Source: Mycobacterium sp. ST-F2 (GTDB lineage: Bacteria > Actinomycetota > Actinomycetes > Mycobacteriales > Mycobacteriaceae). From it: DNA of 64,000 bases. Below, piece after piece: positions 1-8,252 of the stretch; the first letter of the stretch is position 1, and each line of letters opens with the position of its first letter. The DNA lies in the NCBI RefSeq assembly GCF_001905655.1, contig NZ_JMHT01000063.1:39893-103892 (forward strand). Reading direction: 5' to 3'. The notes under the pieces were generated by a model. It was not told the origin of the DNA. It was given only the letters and a program-made list of their open reading frames with translations, and ran no database searches. Made by a program: the position numbers and the translations under genes.

Positions 1-1113
1 GGTGAGCACGAAGCCGGTGTCGGCGTCGTCGACCGCGGCGCCGAACACGACACCGAGCACCTGACCATTGCCGTCGATCAGCGGACCACCCGAATTACCT
101 TGGCGGACATTGCCTCTGATGGTGTAGACCTCACGCGTGACGGTCGTGGAGTGGTAGATGTCCGGACCGTTGAGCTTGATGACCTCGCGGATGCGGGCCG
201 GGGTCGCGGCGAACTCGCCACCACCCGGGTAGCCCATCACCACCGCGCCGGTGCCGGTCGCGGCCTCCTTCATGTCGAACTTCAGCGGCGTCGCGGGCAG
301 ATCGGGCGCGTCGAGGATCGAGATGTCCTCATCCGGGTCGTAGGACACCACCTTGGCGTCGTAGGTCTTGCCGTCGACCTCGACGGTGACGCTGTTGGAG
401 CCGGCCACCACGTGCGCGTTCGACATCACGCGGCCGGGTGCCACCACGAAGCCGGTGCCCTCCAGCACTTTCTGGCAGCTCTGCGCGACACCGCGAATCT
501 TCACGACGCTGCCCTTGGCCGCGACCACCGTCGGATCGGATGCCAGGGCGGGGTCCGGGGCCGAGACGCTGACGATCGGGGTCCGGCCGAACGGCTGCAG
601 CACCGAGGGCAGGCCCGAGGTGTTCAGCAGGGCCGAGAGCCGCGTGGGCACGCGCTTCAACCAGTCCGGCGCAAGGTCGTTGACGTGCGACAGCACGCGC
701 GAGCCGTTGACCGCCGCGGCCAGATTCGGCTGGTCGGCCGATGTCAGCGGCGTCGCGAGCAGCCAGGCCGCCACCAGGACCGCGACCAGTTGCAGGGCCA
801 TGCCGACCACCGAGTCGAAGCCGCGCACCACCTCGTTGCGGATGGCGCCGCGAACGGCGCGGCCCAGCACCACACCGGCGATCTCGCCGACCACGACGAG
901 TCCCAGGATCAGGAACAGCGCGATGAAGAGCTTGCTGCGGGCCCCGTCGACGTGCGCCACGACGTGCGGCGCGAGCAGCACACCGGCCACCGCGCCGAGC
1001 ACCACGCCGAGAAAGGACAGCAGGGAACCGAGCGCCCCGGACCGCCAGCCCGAGATGGCGGCGACGAAGGCGACGGACAGAACGGCCAGATCCAGCCATT
1101 GTGAAGGTGTCAT
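1..1113 (-). CDS. marP: Membrane-anchored periplasmic serine protease MarP, C-terminus cut by the window edge
   Basis: MarP (Rv3671c) protects mycobacteria at acid pH and under oxidative stress, acting in the periplasm. The ATG at 1113 opens a frame of 371 codons that runs off the left edge; about 26 residues should be missing relative to the 397-residue family member. The first ~150 residues hold four hydrophobic segments. The trypsin-like domain follows, with the triad visible as His234 (in AHVVAG), Asp263 (in EDISIL) and Ser341 (in GNSGGPL). The start codon overlaps the stop of the upstream Nudix gene as ATGA, so it is the last gene of a coupled operon nth - TlpA-like - Nudix - marP. The identification is strong from motif and context. 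Confidence 0.93.
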   Translation of the reverse strand, partial: MTPSQWLDLAVLSVAFVAAISGWRSGALGSLLSFLGVVLGAVAGVLLAPHVVAHVDGARSKLFIALFLILGLVVVGEIAGVVLGRAVRGAIRNEVVRGFDSVVGMALQLVAVLVAAWLLATPLTSADQPNLAAAVNGSRVLSHVNDLAPDWLKRVPTRLSALLNTSGLPSVLQPFGRTPIVSVSAPDPALASDPTVVAAKGSVVKIRGVAQSCQKVLEGTGFVVAPGRVMSNAHVVAGSNSVTVEVDGKTYDAKVVSYDPDEDISILDAPDLPATPLKFDMKEAATGTGAVVMGYPGGGEFAATPARIREVIKLNGPDIYHSTTVTREVYTIRGNVRQGNSGGPLIDGNGQVLGVVFGAAVDDADTGFVLT

Positions 1114-1874
1114 GGTTGATCCACACGGTAGCCGCTGGACTCCCCGAGCAGCGCCATTGCCGCGTCCAGTTCCTCGATGACGTCGGCGTTCCACGGCTGG
1201 GCCCAGCCCGCGACGTCGAGCATCGCGGAGATCACCTGAGCGGTGAAGCCCCACACCAGCATCTGGTTGAGCAGAAATGCCGGGCCGGCGAACCGCCGCG
1301 TGTTCTCCTTGCGATACACCATCAACCGGTTCTCGGGATTGACGAAGGCGCGTACCGGAACCCGCGCGACGATGGCCGTCTCCGCCGGGTCGACGGCGGC
1401 GACATGGCCGGGGTCGGGCGAGTACGCGAGCACCGGGACCACGTGAAAACCCGAGGGCGGGATGAACATTCGGTCCAGCTCCGCCAGCACGTGCAGCCGC
1501 GAGGCGTCGATACCGGTCTCCTCGGTCGCTTCGCGCAGCGCGGTGCCGACGGGGCCGTCGTCGCCCGCATCGGACGCGCCGCCGGGGAACGCCGCCTGAC
1601 CGGCATGGTGCCGCAGCGTCGACGCGCGGACGGTGACGAGCAGGTCGGCATCGGGCGGCAGCGCTCCGGCCGGGGCGTCGGGCGCCCCCGAGAACAGCAC
1701 CAGGACCGCGGCGTCCCGCTTGGTGCCCGTCAATGTCGCGGTCGCGCCGGCAGCGGTGATGGCCGCCAGCACGCTCGCCGGCACCCGGCGGCGGTAGGCC
1801 TGCGGCAGGTCCGCCGCGTTGTCGACGAGCGGCCGCAGCCAGGCCGGGGCGGCCTGCGGGTTCAGCACGTTCAC
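1110..1874 (-). CDS. Nudix hydrolase, CoA-pyrophosphatase type (Rv3672c-like)
   Basis: A 254-residue protein with a Nudix box: FPGG followed by REATEETG, whose glutamates bind the metal. The FPGG...TALREA form is typical of the coenzyme A diphosphatase branch (NUDT7/YeaB-like), which hydrolyses CoA or acyl-CoA to phosphopantetheine and 3',5'-ADP. Substrate is inferred from that resemblance only. Its GTG start overlaps the stop of the TlpA-like gene as GTGA, and its stop overlaps the marP start as ATGA, so translation is coupled in both directions. A cytosolic location is expected, as no signal peptide or membrane segment is visible. Confidence 0.88.
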   Translation of the reverse strand: MNVLNPQAAPAWLRPLVDNAADLPQAYRRRVPASVLAAITAAGATATLTGTKRDAAVLVLFSGAPDAPAGALPPDADLLVTVRASTLRHHAGQAAFPGGASDAGDDGPVGTALREATEETGIDASRLHVLAELDRMFIPPSGFHVVPVLAYSPDPGHVAAVDPAETAIVARVPVRAFVNPENRLMVYRKENTRRFAGPAFLLNQMLVWGFTAQVISAMLDVAGWAQPWNADVIEELDAAMALLGESSGYRVDQP

Positions 1875-2515
1875 CCCGACACTCCTAACTGTGGGTTCAC
1901 CGCCGCGGCGATCTCATCGGCACTGGTGAACGACCGGGGCAGGACCTGCGCAACGCTACCGTCCGGGCGCAGCACCACGGTCGCAGGCATCACGTTGGGC
2001 ACGCGCAACGCGGCGGCGATCAGCCGCCGGCCGTCCTGCAGCATCGGCAGCTTGACCCCGAGGTCGGCAAGCCGCAGCAGCCCGGCGGTCTCGTTCTCGT
2101 CCTGGTGCACCGTCAGCACCGTCACCTTCGCGCCCATCCGGCGCTGGTACTCGGCCAGCGCGGGCAACTCGTCGGCGCAGGGGCCGCACCAGTAGGCCCA
2201 CAGGTTCAGCACCACGGCCCGGCCGGCCACGGCCTTCGCGATGTCGACCGGCGTGCCGTCGGCCGCGCAGTCGACCGTGATGCCCTGCAGGGCTCGCGGT
2301 CCCGGGCCGCCCTGCGGCGCCGGACACGGCGGCAGGGCCGCCTTGGCCCGGGGCGCGGCCAGCGCTGCCGGCGTGTCGGCGTCGCGATGCACCCGGGCCT
2401 GGCCGATCTGCTGACCTGACGGCGCCTTGCTATCGCCCAGTTGCCGCCACAGCGCCACGCCCAACACGACGAACACCGCGAGGACCACGGCGGTCCAGCG
2501 GGCGGACCGACTCAC
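1871..2515 (-). CDS. Membrane-anchored TlpA/ResA-like thioredoxin-fold protein (Rv3673c-like)
   Basis: A 214-residue protein starting with GTG at 2515, which overlaps the nth stop as GTGA. A longer frame runs upstream inside nth, but the start used here places the signal anchor (about residues 7-23) at the N-terminus. The remainder is a thioredoxin fold facing the periplasm with the redox motif WCGPC in LWAYWCGPCADELPAL, followed by a TlpA/ResA-like 'VTVLTVHQDE' strand and a cis-Pro region near VMPATVV. The expected role is thiol-disulfide exchange on exported proteins or apocytochrome; the client is not visible from the sequence. Confidence 0.88.
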   Translation of the reverse strand: MSRSARWTAVVLAVFVVLGVALWRQLGDSKAPSGQQIGQARVHRDADTPAALAAPRAKAALPPCPAPQGGPGPRALQGITVDCAADGTPVDIAKAVAGRAVVLNLWAYWCGPCADELPALAEYQRRMGAKVTVLTVHQDENETAGLLRLADLGVKLPMLQDGRRLIAAALRVPNVMPATVVLRPDGSVAQVLPRSFTSADEIAAAVNPQLGVSG

Positions 2516-3270
2516 TCGGTGATCCCGGCCAGCGCCAGCAGGTGTTCGGTTTCGGGTCCCTTCACCAGCGCCGCGGCCGCGGCGAGGTCCGTCGGCCCGA
2601 GGCCGTACGACGGGCAGTCGCGCGCCAGCACGCACACGCCGCAGGCCGGGGTACGGGCGTGACAGACCCGGCGCCCGTGGAAGATCACGCGATGCGAGAG
2701 CAAGGTCCACTCCTTGCGCGGGATCAACTCCCCGACCGCGTGTTCCACCTTCACCGGGTCTTCCTCGGCGGTCCAGCGCCAGCGTCGCACCAGCCGCCCG
2801 AAATGGGTGTCGACGGTGATCCCCGGGATGTCGAAAGCGTTGCCCAGGATGACGTTGGCGGTCTTGCGGCCGACGCCGGGCAGCGTCACCAGTTCGTCCA
2901 GGGTGTCGGGCACCTCGCCGTCGAAGCGGGCCACCAGTTCCTGGCCCAGCCCGATGATCGAATTCGCCTTGTTGCGGTAGAAGCCGGTGGGGCGGATCAG
3001 CTCCTCGAGCTCGGTCCGGTGGGCTTGCGCATAGTCCAGCGCCGTCGGGTATTTGGCGAACAATGCCGGCGTGGTGAGGTTCACCCTCTTATCCGTGCAC
3101 TGTGCCGACAGGATCGTGGCCACCGCCAGCTCCAGCGGATTGGTGAAATCCAGTTCGCAGTAGACGTGGGGAAACGCCAGCGCCAGTTCACGATTCATCC
3201 TCCGGGCACGACGCACCAGACCCAGGTGGGTTTCGCGGTCGTATTTTGCGGTGGATCGTCGCGCAGGCAC
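2512..3270 (-). CDS. nth: Endonuclease III, DNA glycosylase/AP lyase
   Basis: Nth removes oxidised pyrimidines and nicks abasic sites in base-excision repair. The protein has the helix-hairpin-helix motif LPGVGRKTANVIL with the catalytic lysine, the downstream aspartate in ITVDTHFGRL, and the C-terminal [4Fe-4S] cysteine set C-x6-C-x2-C-x5-C (CHARTPACGVCVLARDC). I start it at the GTG at 3270 (252 residues), because an upstream ATG at 3342 would add an unconserved tail and overlap the divergent gene at 3325. It heads the coupled minus-strand operon that ends with marP. Confidence 0.93.
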   Translation of the reverse strand: MPARRSTAKYDRETHLGLVRRARRMNRELALAFPHVYCELDFTNPLELAVATILSAQCTDKRVNLTTPALFAKYPTALDYAQAHRTELEELIRPTGFYRNKANSIIGLGQELVARFDGEVPDTLDELVTLPGVGRKTANVILGNAFDIPGITVDTHFGRLVRRWRWTAEEDPVKVEHAVGELIPRKEWTLLSHRVIFHGRRVCHARTPACGVCVLARDCPSYGLGPTDLAAAAALVKGPETEHLLALAGITE

Positions 3271-3324
3271 GCCGGTAAGCGTACTGAGAGAAGTCGGTAA
3301 GGATACTTTGACCGGCGTCGTTTC

Positions 3325-3714
3325 GTGATCACCCTGAGACATTCGGCGTGTTTACTTCTGCGTGTGTCCTGGTTGCTCGTGGTGTGCATTCCCGGGTTGC
3401 TCATGTTGGCAACCTTCGGGTTGAGCCGCCTCGAAGCCATGCTCGATACGTCCAAGGAGACGTACACCGCGGCCGACGTCAAAGCCTTCGTCGACAAGGT
3501 CAAAAACGCCTGGTCGGAACAGAGCGCGGCGCCCGGGACGTTGCCCCACCGCTCGGCACCCCGATTCGACGAACCGCGCGCGCTGGCGGCCCCGTCGCCG
3601 ACGCGGGACAACCCGCTCGGAGCCTTCGGTGAGCCCGAGTTACCCAGCCGTGCGTATGCCCACTATGCGGGCAATCCGCAATTTCGCGAGACTCGCCACG
3701 CAAATCGTGTGTAG
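3325..3714 (+). CDS. Small single-pass membrane protein (Rv3675-like)
   Basis: A protein of up to 129 residues with one hydrophobic segment (about residues 9-32, LLLRVSWLLVVCIPGLLML) and a polar, Pro/Arg-rich tail. I do not recognise a functional domain. The position between nth and crp matches the M. tuberculosis possible membrane protein Rv3675. The start is uncertain: GTG 3325 is used, but GTG 3364, just before the hydrophobic segment, would also work. It is divergent from nth, with 54 bases between the chosen starts. Confidence 0.7.
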   Translation: MITLRHSACLLLRVSWLLVVCIPGLLMLATFGLSRLEAMLDTSKETYTAADVKAFVDKVKNAWSEQSAAPGTLPHRSAPRFDEPRALAAPSPTRDNPLGAFGEPELPSRAYAHYAGNPQFRETRHANRV

Positions 3715-3742
3715 CGTGGCTGGTTGCGAAACGGCTTACCAC

Positions 3743-3771
3743 TAGACTGACTTTGTTAACCAGTTCACTGG
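3743..3771 (+). promoter_or_regulatory. crp promoter -10 and 12-bp palindrome in the leader
   Basis: A -10 element TAGACT lies at 3743-3748, 70 bases before the crp start, so crp has a real 5' leader. Downstream at 3760-3771 is the perfect palindrome CCAGTTCACTGG. It does not match the CRP consensus TGTGA-N6-TCACA, so autoregulation cannot be claimed. It could be an operator for another protein or a leader hairpin. Confidence 0.4.
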
Positions 3772-3817
3772 CTAGCTTGCGCGCGTTTCATATCACTCAC
3801 CAGCCTTAGGGAGCAAC

Positions 3818-4492
3818 GTGGACGAGATCCTGGCGAGGGCCGGAATCTTCCAGGGTGTCGAGCCCACCGCGGTATCCGCACTGACCAAACAGCTGCAACC
3901 GGTCGACTTCCCCCGCGGACACACCGTGTTCGCCGAGGGCGAGCCCGGTGACCGCCTCTACATCATCATCTCCGGCAAGGTGAAGATCGGCCGCCGCTCG
4001 CCGGACGGCCGCGAGAACCTGCTGACCATCATGGGTCCGTCGGACATGTTCGGTGAGCTGTCGATCTTCGACCCGGGCCCCCGGACCTCGAGCGCCATCA
4101 CCATCACCGAGGTGCGCGCGGTCTCGATGGACCGTGAGGCGCTGCGGGCGTGGATCGCGGACCGCCCGGAGATCGCCGAGCAGCTGCTGCGCGTGCTCGC
4201 CCGCCGGCTGCGTCGCACCAACAACAACCTCGCGGACCTGATCTTCACGGACGTGCCCGGCCGCGTGGCCAAGCAGCTGCTGCAGCTGGCCCAGCGGTTC
4301 GGTACCCAGGAGGGCGGCGCGCTGCGCGTCACCCACGACCTGACGCAGGAAGAGATCGCCCAGCTGGTCGGCGCCTCCCGCGAAACCGTGAACAAGGCAC
4401 TCGCCGACTTCGCGCACCGCGGCTGGATCCGGCTCGAGGGCAAGAGCGTGCTGATCTCCGACTCGGAGCGGCTGGCTCGCCGAGCGAGGTAG
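3818..4492 (+). CDS. crp: cAMP receptor protein family global regulator
   Basis: A 224-residue protein nearly identical, as I recall it, to M. tuberculosis CRP (Rv3676). The N-terminal cyclic-nucleotide-binding domain carries the phosphate-binding cassette around FGELSIFDPGPRTSSA. A dimerisation helix follows, and then a winged helix-turn-helix near residues 170-205 (EEIAQLVGASRETVNKALA). It activates or represses genes through TGTGA-type sites. The GTG start is chosen because the protein begins VDEILARAGIF as in the family, and a good ribosome binding site (AGGGAG) lies nine bases upstream. The gene ends in a strong hairpin terminator. Confidence 0.96.
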   Translation: MDEILARAGIFQGVEPTAVSALTKQLQPVDFPRGHTVFAEGEPGDRLYIIISGKVKIGRRSPDGRENLLTIMGPSDMFGELSIFDPGPRTSSAITITEVRAVSMDREALRAWIADRPEIAEQLLRVLARRLRRTNNNLADLIFTDVPGRVAKQLLQLAQRFGTQEGGALRVTHDLTQEEIAQLVGASRETVNKALADFAHRGWIRLEGKSVLISDSERLARRAR

Positions 4493-4501
4493 TTCTGACG
4501 T

Positions 4502-4532
4502 AGATGCCCCCGACAGTGTCGGGGGCATCTTT
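4502..4532. terminator. Bidirectional intrinsic terminator between crp and the MBL gene
   Basis: Perfect inverted repeat with 14-base arms AGATGCCCCCGACA and TGTCGGGGGCATCT around a single G, followed by TT. It sits 10 bases after the crp stop and 12 bases from the stop of the convergent gene, so it can serve both strands. Confidence 0.9.
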
Positions 4533-4544
4533 GTCTGGTCTGGT

Positions 4545-5348
4545 TCAGGCAGTGCGCAGGTAATCCAACTGGGCCTGCACCGATTTCTCGGCGGCGTCCC
4601 ACAACTTCTGGTCGACGTCGGTGTAGACGTGCTCGACCACCTGCCGCGCCGACGCCTCCTCGCCGAGCACCTGCAAGGCGCCCCGCACCTGGTCCAGCCG
4701 TTCCTCGCGGTGCGCCAGGTACATGGCCGACACCGCGGCCAGATCGGCCAGGTCGGGACCGTGCCCGGGTAGGACGGTCCGCCGCCCCAGCCCCTGCAAG
4801 CGCCGCAGTGACTCCAGGTAGTCGCGCAGGCTGCCGTCTTCGTTGTCGATGACGGTCGTGCCGCGGCCCAGCACGGTGTCGGCGGTCAGCACTGGACCCT
4901 TCCCGTCGCTGCGCTCGCCCCTGACGTCGTCGACCAGGAACGACAGCGAATCCGCGGTATGCCCCGGCGTCGCCATCACCGTGATCCGCAGCCCCGCGGC
5001 GTCGATCACCTCGCCATCGGTGAGCGGGCCGCCCAGGCCCCGCAGGAACCCGCTGCCCACCGACCGCACCACCGCGCCGGTCAACGCGACCAGCTTGTCG
5101 ATGCCACCGGTGTGGTCGTCGTGCTTGTGGCTGATCAGCACCAGCGGAATCTTGCCGAGCGCGGCGATCCGCTCGAGGTGCGCATCGTCATCGGGCCCCG
5201 GATCGACGATGACCATCTCGTCACTACCGCGCCCACGCAGCACCCAGGTGTTGGTGCCGTCGAGCGTCATGATCCCCGGGTTGTCGCACAGCAGTACCGA
5301 GGCCGATTCCGTCACCGGCCGCAGCACGCCATACGCCGGATGAGTCAC
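4545..5348 (-). CDS. Metallo-beta-lactamase-fold hydrolase (Rv3677c-like)
   Basis: A 267-residue protein with the dinuclear metal motif HKHDDH (in LISHKHDDHTGG), a downstream histidine in ATPGHTADSL, another in LPGHGPDL, and a C-terminal winged-helix-like region. This layout is shared with LACTB2-type nucleases and glyoxalase II-type thioesterases, so both RNA/DNA hydrolysis and thioester hydrolysis are possible. The GTG start at 5348 overlaps the stop of the RidA gene as GTGA, showing translational coupling. The reading frame extends upstream antisense to the RidA region, but that extension is rejected. Confidence 0.88.
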   Translation of the reverse strand: MTHPAYGVLRPVTESASVLLCDNPGIMTLDGTNTWVLRGRGSDEMVIVDPGPDDDAHLERIAALGKIPLVLISHKHDDHTGGIDKLVALTGAVVRSVGSGFLRGLGGPLTDGEVIDAAGLRITVMATPGHTADSLSFLVDDVRGERSDGKGPVLTADTVLGRGTTVIDNEDGSLRDYLESLRRLQGLGRRTVLPGHGPDLADLAAVSAMYLAHREERLDQVRGALQVLGEEASARQVVEHVYTDVDQKLWDAAEKSVQAQLDYLRTA

Positions 5349-5800
5349 GCCACCTCGACGATCAGCTCCACCTCGACCGGCGCATTCAGCGGCAACTCGG
5401 ATACCCCGACTGCCGACCGGGCGTGCGAACCGGCCGGGCCGAACACCTCGCCCAGCAACTCGGACGCCCCGTTGATCACACCGGGCTGGCCGTTGAATCC
5501 GGGTGCAGAGGCGACGAATCCGACGACCTTGACCACCCGGACCACCGAGTCGATACCGACCAGCGAGTGCACAGCGGCGAGCGCATTCAACGCGCACACG
5601 CGGGCCAGGGCCTTGCCGTCCTCAGCGGTGACCTCGGCGCCGACCTTGCCCTCGGCGGGCAGCTTGCCGCCCTGCATGGGCAGCTGGCCCGAGGTGTAGA
5701 CGAGGTTCCCGGTACGGACGGCGGGGACGTAAGCGGCAAGGGGCGCAACGACTTCCGGCAGCTCGATGCCGAGCTCGGCCAACCGGTCGGAGACGGTCAC
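5345..5800 (-). CDS. RidA/YjgF-family enamine/imine deaminase (Rv3678c-like)
   Basis: A 151-residue RidA-fold protein. Family landmarks include VYTSGQLPMQGGKLPAEG near the N-terminus and the strand VEVELIVEVA at the end. RidA proteins hydrolyse reactive 2-aminoacrylate-type intermediates from PLP enzymes; this longer subfamily (COG0251-like, with SHARSAVGVSELPLNAPVE) is less well studied, so the substrate is not certain. Both ends overlap neighbouring genes by GTGA: its own GTG start with the small upstream gene, and its stop with the MBL gene. The three form one operon. Confidence 0.9.
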   Translation of the reverse strand: MTVSDRLAELGIELPEVVAPLAAYVPAVRTGNLVYTSGQLPMQGGKLPAEGKVGAEVTAEDGKALARVCALNALAAVHSLVGIDSVVRVVKVVGFVASAPGFNGQPGVINGASELLGEVFGPAGSHARSAVGVSELPLNAPVEVELIVEVA

Positions 5801-5958
5801 TTCGGCCGCTTCAGGTATGCGACGTGCTGCTCACCGCTCGGGTTGGCCAGCACCGACACCAGCTCCCACCCGTCCTGGCCCCACTGGTCCAGGATCTGCT
5901 TGGTGGCGTGGATCAGCAACGGGACGGTGGCGTACTCCCACCGGGTCGGTTCGCTCAT
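5797..5958 (-). CDS. Small conserved protein (Rv3678A-like)
   Basis: A 53-residue protein beginning MSEPTRWEYATVPLLIHATKQ and containing WELVSVLANPSGEQHVAYLKR. The pattern W-E-Y...W-E-L-V-S resembles DUF4177-type small proteins, whose function is unknown. It is the first gene of the operon with RidA and the MBL hydrolase. The ATG lies seven bases after a TAAGCT -10 element, so the mRNA is probably leaderless, which supports this start. It is short but well supported by the downstream GTGA overlap. Confidence 0.82.
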   Translation of the reverse strand: MSEPTRWEYATVPLLIHATKQILDQWGQDGWELVSVLANPSGEQHVAYLKRPK

Positions 5959-5965
5959 GCCGCCG

Positions 5966-5971
5966 AGCTTA
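5966..5971 (-). promoter_or_regulatory. -10 element of the small protein/RidA/MBL operon
   Basis: TAAGCT read on the minus strand, seven bases upstream of the ATG at 5958. This spacing predicts that transcription starts at or next to the start codon (a leaderless mRNA). Confidence 0.6.
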
Positions 5972-5994
5972 TCGGCCGAGGGGTACCGCATGGT

Positions 5995-6000
5995 TAACAT
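5995..6000 (+). promoter_or_regulatory. -10 element for the ArsA/GET3-like ATPase pair
   Basis: TAACAT at 5995-6000 is followed by six bases and then the GTG at 6007, the spacing of leaderless mycobacterial transcripts. It lies back to back with the -10 at 5966-5971, about 30 bases apart, so the two promoters share one short intergenic region. Confidence 0.6.
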
Positions 6001-6006
6001 GCTGGG

Positions 6007-7047
6007 GTGACCTCCGAATCGACGGGCCGAACCCACACCGGTTGGCCCGCGCGCCTGGACCAGGCGCGCCTCCATTTCGTCACCGGCAAGGGCGGTACCG
6101 GCAAAACCACCGTCGCCGCCGCGCTGGCGCTGGCGCTGGCCGCCGGCGGCCGCAGCGTCCTGCTGGTCGAGGTCGAGGGGCGGCAGGGCATCGCGCAGCT
6201 TTTCGACGTGCCGCCGCTGCCGTACGGGGAGCAGAAGATCGCCACCGCCGAAGGCGGCGGGCAGGTGAACGCGCTGGCCATCGACACCGAGGCCGCGTTC
6301 CTGGAGTACCTGGACATGTTCTACAACCTCGGCATCGCCGGCCGCGCCATGAAGCGCATCGGTGCCGTCGAGTTCGCCACCACGATCGCACCCGGTCTGC
6401 GTGACGTGCTGCTCACCGGCAAGATCAAAGAGGTCGTCGTCCGCAACGGCAAGACCGCCAAGGAACTCAAGGGCCAGCGTCCGTACGACGCCGTCGTCGT
6501 CGACGCCCCGCCGACGGGCCGCATCTCCCGCTTCCTCGACGTCACCAAGGCCGTCTCGGATCTGGCCAAGGGCGGCCCGGTGCATTCGCAGGCCGACGGC
6601 GTCGTGAAGCTGTTGCACTCGGAGCTCACCGCCATCCACCTGGTCACCCTGCTGGAGGCGCTGCCCGTGCAGGAGACCCTGGAGGCCATCGAGGAACTCC
6701 GCGAACTGGAACTGCCGATCGGCAGCGTCATCGTCAACCGCAACATCCCGGCGTACCTGTCGCAGGATGATCTGGCGAAGGCCGCCGAGGGCGTCGTCGA
6801 CGCCGACGCGGTCCGCGCCGGGCTGGCCGACGCCGGAATCACCTTGTCCGACAGCGATTTCGCCGGACTGCTCACCGAGACCATCCAGCACGCGACGCGC
6901 ATGATGGCGCGCGCCGAGAGCGCCGACCAGCTGGACGCCCTCGAAGTGCCCCGCCTGGAACTGCCCGCCCTGCCCGACGGGGTCGACCTGGGCAGCCTGT
7001 ACGAACTCGCCGAAGCACTCGAGCAGCAAGGGGTTGGGACCAGATGA
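6007..7047 (+). CDS. ArsA/GET3-type anion-transporting ATPase, first of pair (Rv3679-like)
   Basis: A 346-residue P-loop ATPase with a deviant Walker A motif GKGGTGKTT at about residues 25-33, in the signature Lys form of the ArsA/GET3/MinD class. The phosphate-sensing loop VVDAPPTGRISRFL lies near residue 165. In M. tuberculosis, Rv3679 and Rv3680 act together and have been linked to tolerance of reactive metabolites such as glycerol-derived stress; that role is recalled, not visible here. The start GTG 6007 follows a leaderless promoter, and the stop overlaps the next gene as ATGA. The two products probably form a heteromer. Confidence 0.92.
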   Translation: MTSESTGRTHTGWPARLDQARLHFVTGKGGTGKTTVAAALALALAAGGRSVLLVEVEGRQGIAQLFDVPPLPYGEQKIATAEGGGQVNALAIDTEAAFLEYLDMFYNLGIAGRAMKRIGAVEFATTIAPGLRDVLLTGKIKEVVVRNGKTAKELKGQRPYDAVVVDAPPTGRISRFLDVTKAVSDLAKGGPVHSQADGVVKLLHSELTAIHLVTLLEALPVQETLEAIEELRELELPIGSVIVNRNIPAYLSQDDLAKAAEGVVDADAVRAGLADAGITLSDSDFAGLLTETIQHATRMMARAESADQLDALEVPRLELPALPDGVDLGSLYELAEALEQQGVGTR

Positions 7048-8183
7048 GCGGCAAGCCCTTGAAGCTCGACATGCACGCGATCCTCTCGGACACCGCGAAT
7101 CGCGTCGTGGTGTGCTGCGGCGCGGGCGGCGTCGGCAAGACCACCACGGCCGCCGCGATGGCGCTGCGGGCCGCCGAGTACGGCCGCACCGTCGTGGTGC
7201 TGACCATCGACCCGGCCAAGCGACTGGCGCAGGCCCTCGGCATCAAGGACCTGGGCAACACCCCGCAGCGGGTGCCGCTGGCACCGGAGGTGCCGGGTGA
7301 GCTCTACGCGATGATGCTGGACATGCGCCGCACCTTCGACGAGATGGTGGTGCAGTACTCCGGCGAAGACCGGGCCGACGCGATTCTGGAGAACCAGTTC
7401 TACCAAACCGTCGCGACGTCGCTCTCGGGCACGCAGGAGTACATGGCGATGGAGAAACTCGGCCAGCTGCTGGCCGAGGACAAGTGGGATCTGGTCGTCG
7501 TCGACACCCCGCCGTCGCGCAACGCGCTGGACTTCCTCGATGCGCCGAAGCGCCTCGGCAACTTCATGGACAGCCGCCTGTGGCGGCTGCTGCTCGGACC
7601 GGGCCGCGGCATCGGCCGGCTGGTCACCGGGGCCATGGGCCTGGCGATGAAGGCGCTGTCGACGGTGCTGGGTTCGCAGATGCTCTCCGACGCAGCCGGT
7701 TTCGTGCAGTCCCTGGACGCCACGTTCGGCGGGTTCCGGGAGAAGGCCGACCGCACCTACGAACTGCTCAAGCGCCCCGGTACGCGGTTCGTCGTGGTCT
7801 CGGCCGCCGAGCCCGATGCGCTGCGGGAGGCGTCGTTCTTCGTCGACCGGCTGTCGCAGGAGCAGATGCCGCTGGCCGGCCTCATCCTCAACCGCACCCA
7901 CCCGATGCTGTGCGAGCTGACCGCCGACGCGGCCGACGAGGCCGCCGCCAAGCTGGAGCAGTCCGGCCAGGACGCCGACGCGCTGGCCGCGGCGACCCTC
8001 CGGATCCACGCGAACCGCACCATCATCTCCAAGCGTGAGGTGCGGCTGCTGTCGCGGTTCACCGGGGCCAACCCGCACGTGGCGTTGGTGGGCGTGCCGT
8101 CACTGCCGTTCGAGGTGTCCGACCTGGAGGCACTGCGGGCCATCGCCGATCAGATCACCGGAGATGTCGTGAAAGCCGGATAA
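7044..8183 (+). CDS. ArsA/GET3-type anion-transporting ATPase, second of pair (Rv3680-like)
   Basis: A 379-residue partner of the preceding ATPase, with GAGGVGKTT as the P-loop near residues 28-36 and VVDTPPSRNALDFL as the switch/phosphate-sensing motif near residue 153. A hydrophobic stretch about residues 180-230 (RLVTGAMGLAMKALSTVLG) may be the client-binding or lid helix seen in GET3-type proteins. Translation is coupled to the upstream gene by ATGA. A strong bidirectional terminator follows. No tail-anchored-protein receptor is encoded nearby, so the client is unknown. Confidence 0.92.
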   Translation: MSGKPLKLDMHAILSDTANRVVVCCGAGGVGKTTTAAAMALRAAEYGRTVVVLTIDPAKRLAQALGIKDLGNTPQRVPLAPEVPGELYAMMLDMRRTFDEMVVQYSGEDRADAILENQFYQTVATSLSGTQEYMAMEKLGQLLAEDKWDLVVVDTPPSRNALDFLDAPKRLGNFMDSRLWRLLLGPGRGIGRLVTGAMGLAMKALSTVLGSQMLSDAAGFVQSLDATFGGFREKADRTYELLKRPGTRFVVVSAAEPDALREASFFVDRLSQEQMPLAGLILNRTHPMLCELTADAADEAAAKLEQSGQDADALAAATLRIHANRTIISKREVRLLSRFTGANPHVALVGVPSLPFEVSDLEALRAIADQITGDVVKAG

Positions 8184-8202
8184 GCAGCCGGCTGTAAATG
8201 CT

Positions 8203-8236
8203 TGTGCCCGGGATTTCCTAGGAAATCCCGGGCACA
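8203..8236. terminator. Bidirectional terminator between the ATPase pair and whiB4
   Basis: Perfect inverted repeat with 16-base arms (TGTGCCCGGGATTTCC and its complement) around TA. It lies between two convergent genes, 19 bases after the ATPase stop and 16 bases from the whiB4 stop. There is no long T run, as is usual for mycobacterial terminators. Confidence 0.85.
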
Positions 8237-8252
8237 GCTGTATATAGGTCTG

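Noticed and set aside
3760..3771. CCAGTTCACTGG as a CRP autoregulatory site
   Set aside because: It does not fit the TGTGA-N6-TCACA consensus.
5797..7029. A 410-residue minus-strand frame that includes the small Rv3678A-like protein
   Set aside because: Its N-terminal part is antisense to the ArsA-like ATPase gene; only the last 53 residues belong to a gene, with its own promoter and start at 5958.
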